Assembly (NCBI GenBank): GCA_016177845.1 | Contig: JACOUO010000011.1 | Location: forward strand, 254,326 to 318,325 | DNA from: Deltaproteobacteria bacterium | GTDB lineage: Bacteria > Desulfobacterota > GWC2-55-46 | Reading direction: 5' to 3' | Length of the DNA stretch: 64,000 nt | Shown: piece by piece, positions 60,257 to 64,000 of the stretch | Numbering within the stretch: position 1 is the first letter of the stretch | Layout of the letters: each line of letters opens with the position of its first letter | Program-made: the position numbers and the translations under genes | Notes under the pieces: model-generated | The model's input: only the letters and a program-made list of their open reading frames with translations | What the model was told of the DNA's origin: nothing | The model's database searches: none

Positions 60257-60301
60257 TGAAAAACCTCCAAATGATAAATGCTGCGGGTTTGATAATTTAT
60301 G

Positions 60302-61426
60302 CTATTTGCAACTGTCCATCATATCCGTAAAGCGTTTGAAAAGATACTGTGAATCATGAGGGCCCGGTGATGACTCCGGGTGGTACTGGACTGAGAAGAT
60401 GGGCAGTTTCTTATGAGCTATGCCCTCTACGGTCCTGTCATTAAGGTTTATGTGCGTAAGCTCGGCAATTCCGTTTAAAGACTCAAGCTCAACCGCGAAT
60501 CCGTGGTTCTGTGAGGTAATCTCTACCTTTTTGGTCAGCAGATCCTGCACAGGCTGGTTTCCGCCCCTGTGGCCGAATTTAAGCTTGAATGTCCTGCCGC
60601 CGAGCGCAAGAGACAATATCTGGTGCCCTAAACAAATTCCAAAGATAGGCTTTTTGCCTATCAGCTTTGAGATATTCTCCTTTGCGTAAGGCACTGCGTC
60701 AGGGTCTCCGGGGCCGTTTGAAAGGAATATGCCCTGCGGATTCATCCCAAGGACTTCTTCCGCTGTTGTTGTTGCCGGCACAACGGTCACATCACACCCT
60801 GCTTCAGCAAGGTTCCTGAGTATATTTCTCTTTATGCCAAAGTCGTATGCAACGACCTTGTATTTTTTCTCTTTCAGGGCAGTCTTTCTATACCCGTTCT
60901 CAAGCGTCCAAAGCTCTTCGGTCCATCTGTAAGGCTGTTTGCAGGTGACTTCCTTTACAAGGTCAACTCCTACAAGCCCCTGAGAGGTGCGGGCCTTGTT
61001 CACAAGCCTATCCACATCCCTGTCGCCTGTTGAGATGACGGCCTGCATCGCGCCCTTGTCTCTGATTATCCTTGTAAGCGCCCTTGTGTCTATGCCTGAG
61101 ATGCCCACTATCTGATTCCTTTTAAGGTATCCCATCAGGCTCTCGGAAGACCTCCAGCTTGATGGATAGAGGCAGGAATCCTTTACAATGAAGCCTTCGA
61201 CCCACGGGCGGACTGATTCTATGTCCTCGCTGTTTATCCCGTAATTTCCCTGCTGGGTATATGTCATCGTGACCAGCTGGCCTTTATAGGATGGATCCGT
61301 AAGGACCTCCTGATAGCCTGTCAACGAGGTATTAAAAACCACTTCGCCTATTGCTTCGCCTTCCGCGCCGAACGATGCACCCTCAAAGATTGTGCCGTCA
61401 GCAAGGGCCAATATTGCTTTTCTCAA
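60302..61426 (-). CDS. carA: Carbamoyl-phosphate synthase small subunit
   Basis: Glutamine amidotransferase subunit (374 aa) that delivers ammonia to CarB. The N-terminal domain has [14 protein letters not shown] and [15 protein letters not shown]; the class I amidotransferase domain has SNGPGDPDA, the nucleophile Cys in [18 protein letters not shown], and the His/Glu pair in [13 protein letters not shown]. The start is TTG with AGGTGG just upstream. A 100-bp gap separates it from pyrC and contains an isolated TATAAT. Confidence 0.97.
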   Translation of the reverse strand: MRKAILALADGTIFEGASFGAEGEAIGEVVFNTSLTGYQEVLTDPSYKGQLVTMTYTQQGNYGINSEDIESVRPWVEGFIVKDSCLYPSSWRSSESLMGYLKRNQIVGISGIDTRALTRIIRDKGAMQAVISTGDRDVDRLVNKARTSQGLVGVDLVKEVTCKQPYRWTEELWTLENGYRKTALKEKKYKVVAYDFGIKRNILRNLAEAGCDVTVVPATTTAEEVLGMNPQGIFLSNGPGDPDAVPYAKENISKLIGKKPIFGICLGHQILSLALGGRTFKLKFGHRGGNQPVQDLLTKKVEITSQNHGFAVELESLNGIAELTHINLNDRTVEGIAHKKLPIFSVQYHPESSPGPHDSQYLFKRFTDMMDSCK

Positions 61427-61526
61427 CTGTCCACCTCTTTTTTTATTCTAAAAAACCAATTGCTGCGCCGGGTTGCTTTAAAACATTATAGAATATTCCA
61501 AACTTCTTCATCCATCTTTTTCTTGA

Positions 61527-62828
61527 TCAAGCCTTGTAGATGACATTTCCGCCGACGATCGTATTTACTACAACCCCCTTCAAGGTCTTGCCAAGCCAGG
61601 GGGAATTCTTTGACTTTGACTTAAGCCTTGATGCCTCTACTGTCCAGCTCCTGTTAAGGTCTATTATCGTTATATCCGCAGGAAAACCGACCCTTAAGCT
61701 CCCCTTGTCTATTCCAATCGCCTTTGCCGGGTTGGTTGACATTGCTTTGACAGCTTCGGAAAGGGTCAATACACCCTCTTCTACAAGCCCGTAAATAAGT
61801 GAGAACGCTGTCTCAAGTCCGATTATTCCGTTTGACGCCTTGTCAAACTCAACATCTTTTTCAATGGTAGAATGCGGGGCATGGTCTGTTGCAACGCAGT
61901 CTATCGTGCCGTCCTTCAGCCCTGCCCTTAACGCTTCGACATCTTCCATGGAGCGCAACGGCGGGTTCATCTTTGTATTTGTGTCATAGCCGATGACAGC
62001 CTCATCAGTCAAGGTCAGGTGGTGGGGTGTGGCTTCTGCAGTCACATTTACCCCTCTCTTTTTTGCGGCCCTGATAAGCTCAACCGCCCCCTTTGTGCTG
62101 ACATGCGCTATATGGAGCCTGCCACCCGTAAGTTCGGCAAGGCTAATATCCCTTGCCACTATCATATCCTCAGCGGCATTAGGAATGCCCTTGAGCCCAA
62201 GCCTTGTGGCAACAACGCCTTCGTTCATCACTCCTGAGCCTGCAAGGTGCGCGTCTTCGGCATGGCTTATTACAGGCATTTTAAAGGCCTTTGAATATTC
62301 AAGGGCGCGCCTCATAAGGCCGGGGTCTTCTACAGGCACTCCGTCATCAGAGATGGCGGCGCAACCTGCTGCCTTAAGCTCTCCAATCTCAGTCAACCTC
62401 TCGCCCTTCTGGCCGGGGCTGAGTGCGCCGATTGGCAGGACATTGACTCCGCTGCCTTCCTCGGCTGCCTTCTTTTTTATGTAGCTTGTGACTGATTCGC
62501 TGTCGTTTACAGGCCTTGTATTAGCCATGCAAAGGATGGTAGTAAATCCGCCCGCAGCCGCGGCCCGCGTACCGCTCTGAATTGTCTCTTTATACTCATA
62601 GCCCGGCTCCCTAAGGTGCGTATGGAGATCGATAAGACCGGGTATTACGAGAAGGTTTTCAGCGTCTATTATGTCAAGGCCCGGACTGCCGGGAATTATC
62701 TCGGAGGTATCCGTATCAGCCTTTTTTATGGAGGCTATCCTGCCTCCCATAATATAGATGTTATATATGCCGTCAACACCTGAGGCAGGGTCAACAAGTC
62801 TTCCGCCTTTTATGACAAGCCTGTTCAT
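61527..62828 (-). CDS. pyrC: Dihydroorotase
   Basis: Third step of UMP synthesis, cyclising carbamoyl aspartate (433 aa; class I, long type). Zinc-binding motifs: LIDLHTHLREPGYEYKETIQ (HxH), the later His residues in VISHAED and LHIAHVST, and the catalytic Asp in CVATDHAPHS. The metal-dependent hydrolase barrel is complete. It follows pyrB by 23 bp. Confidence 0.96.
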   Translation of the reverse strand: MNRLVIKGGRLVDPASGVDGIYNIYIMGGRIASIKKADTDTSEIIPGSPGLDIIDAENLLVIPGLIDLHTHLREPGYEYKETIQSGTRAAAAGGFTTILCMANTRPVNDSESVTSYIKKKAAEEGSGVNVLPIGALSPGQKGERLTEIGELKAAGCAAISDDGVPVEDPGLMRRALEYSKAFKMPVISHAEDAHLAGSGVMNEGVVATRLGLKGIPNAAEDMIVARDISLAELTGGRLHIAHVSTKGAVELIRAAKKRGVNVTAEATPHHLTLTDEAVIGYDTNTKMNPPLRSMEDVEALRAGLKDGTIDCVATDHAPHSTIEKDVEFDKASNGIIGLETAFSLIYGLVEEGVLTLSEAVKAMSTNPAKAIGIDKGSLRVGFPADITIIDLNRSWTVEASRLKSKSKNSPWLGKTLKGVVVNTIVGGNVIYKA

Positions 62829-62851
62829 GTTCTGTCCTTACAATTTGTTTT

Positions 62852-63790
62852 CTATACTACTGCGTCTTCCCTTGCGGCCCCAAGGAGGAGGTAGAAAAGC
62901 GCCATCCTTACAGCCACACCGTTTGTGACCTGATCGAGTATCAATGAATAAGGGCCGTCAGCTACTTCAGAGGATATCTCGACCCCTCTGTTAATGGGGC
63001 CGGGGTGAAGTATTATCACATCATCCTTTGCGCCTTTGAGCTTACTCTCGTTGAGCCCGTAAAACCTTGAATACTCCCTTAAAGTGGGGAACAAAGACTC
63101 TTTCTGCCGCTCAAGCTGGATTCTAAGCATCATTATGACATCAGCGCCTTTTAGGGCAGCCTCGACATCGGATGTCGCCTTGCAGCCTAAATTCTCTATG
63201 CCCGGAGGCAGCATAGTGGGAGGGCCTGCAACCGTCACTTCAGCCCCGAGTTTTGTAAAACCGTATATGTTCGAGCGTGCCACCCTTGAATGGGTGATAT
63301 CGCCTATTATCGCTACTTTAAGCCCTTCTATCCTGCCTTTTTTCTCCTTTACCGTAAGCATGTCAAGGAGCGCCTGGCTCGGGTGCTCATGCGCCCCGTC
63401 GCCTGCGTTGATTACAGAGCAGCCCACATATTTGGCAAGCATATGCGGAGTGCCTGATGACGAATGACGGACAACTATGCAGTCAGGCCTCATCGCCTCA
63501 AGGTTTTTTGCGGTATCCTTGAGGGTCTCGCCTTTTACCACCGAGCTTGTGGATACCGAAATATTTACGGCGTCCGCGCTCATCCGTTTTGCGGCTATCT
63601 CAAAAGAGGTGCGCGTGCGTGTGGATGGCTCATAAAAGAGGTTGATGACTGTTTTGCCGCGAAGGGTCGGGACTTTCTTTATTTCCCTTGCGGAGACTTC
63701 CTTGAAGGATTCGGCTGTGGCAAGAATTCTCTCCAGTTCGTCGGGTGTTAAATCTTCTATTCCTAAAATGTCTTTTCTTTTAAGTCTCAT
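62852..63790 (-). CDS. pyrB: Aspartate carbamoyltransferase catalytic subunit
   Basis: Joins carbamoyl phosphate to aspartate (312 aa). The carbamoyl-phosphate motif is [20 protein letters not shown]; the others are [11 protein letters not shown] and [10 protein letters not shown]. No pyrI gene is visible, so it is probably of the form without regulatory chains. It sits 8 bp after pyrR in the operon. Confidence 0.97.
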   Translation of the reverse strand: MRLKRKDILGIEDLTPDELERILATAESFKEVSAREIKKVPTLRGKTVINLFYEPSTRTRTSFEIAAKRMSADAVNISVSTSSVVKGETLKDTAKNLEAMRPDCIVVRHSSSGTPHMLAKYVGCSVINAGDGAHEHPSQALLDMLTVKEKKGRIEGLKVAIIGDITHSRVARSNIYGFTKLGAEVTVAGPPTMLPPGIENLGCKATSDVEAALKGADVIMMLRIQLERQKESLFPTLREYSRFYGLNESKLKGAKDDVIILHPGPINRGVEISSEVADGPYSLILDQVTNGVAVRMALFYLLLGAAREDAVV

Positions 63791-63798
63791 TATCGGCT

Positions 63799-64000
<202 letters not shown>

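Noticed and set aside
61427-61526. Internal promoter between pyrC and carA
   Set aside because: A TATAAT is present but there is no acceptable -35 at 16-18 bp, and AT-rich gaps give such matches by chance.

Overview
The window is 64 kb of a Gram-negative bacterial chromosome with a GC content in the mid-40s by eye. It is densely packed, and most genes are on the minus strand. Outer-membrane polysaccharide export genes (Wza-type and Wzi-type) show a diderm cell. The gene order ffh-rpsP-khpA-rimM-trmD-rplS-rnhB-yraN, an AroA-beta type DAHP synthase, a fused chorismate mutase-prephenate dehydratase and an HTH-receiver regulator suggest a Nitrospirota- or Desulfobacterota-like lineage. That placement is inference from gene content, not a database result. 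TTG start codons with good ribosome binding sites are frequent.

Layout in window coordinates. 1-4.2 kb: aromatic amino acid genes, read right to left as pheA, hisC-like, aroF, tyrA (tyrA runs off the edge). 4.3-8.8 kb: dnaE and accA. 8.9-12.1 kb: iron homeostasis, with fur, feoB and a DtxR-type regulator; a Fur-box-like sequence overlaps the feoB promoter. 12.15 kb: tRNA-Gly(GCC). 12.4-30.7 kb: a large exopolysaccharide locus of the Wzx/Wzy type. 30.7-31.5 kb: a PAP2-family protein. 31.7-35.7 kb, plus strand: MoxR ATPase, DUF58 and transglutaminase-like (TgpA-type) genes. 35.7-40.5 kb: a four-gene signalling operon. 40.7-43.3 kb: polA. 43.4-43.9 kb: a small secreted protein. 43.9-48.7 kb: the ffh/ribosomal/tRNA-modification block. 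49.1-52.6 kb: small conserved and unknown genes. 52.6-56.9 kb: recG and kup. 56.9-64 kb: the pyrimidine operon pyrR(partial)-pyrB-pyrC-carA-carB.

The most distinctive region is the exopolysaccharide locus. A polyprenyl-phosphate hexose-1-phosphate transferase starts the repeat unit, glycosyltransferases extend it, a Wzx flippase and Wzy-like polymerase move and polymerise it, and Wzz, Wza and Wzi proteins control length, export and surface attachment. Mixed in are an APS kinase fused to an ATP-sulfurylase-like domain whose catalytic motifs are degenerate, a PAPS-dependent sulfotransferase, and a CysQ-type PAP phosphatase. Together they form a local PAPS-making, PAPS-using and PAP-recycling set, so the product is probably a sulfated polysaccharide. 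A secreted clan GH-A-like glycoside hydrolase probably processes it.

The signalling operon is also unusual. It has a regulator with an N-terminal DNA-binding domain and C-terminal receiver, a membrane sensor with GAF and PAS domains but no kinase, a hybrid kinase whose receiver has Gly at the phosphorylation site, and a separate intact receiver. Several promoters match the sigma-70 consensus closely. Three of them (feoB, the secreted protein at 43.4 kb, the membrane protein at 49.1 kb) would start transcription at the ATG, implying leaderless mRNAs. No CRISPR array, insertion sequence, prophage or rRNA was seen.
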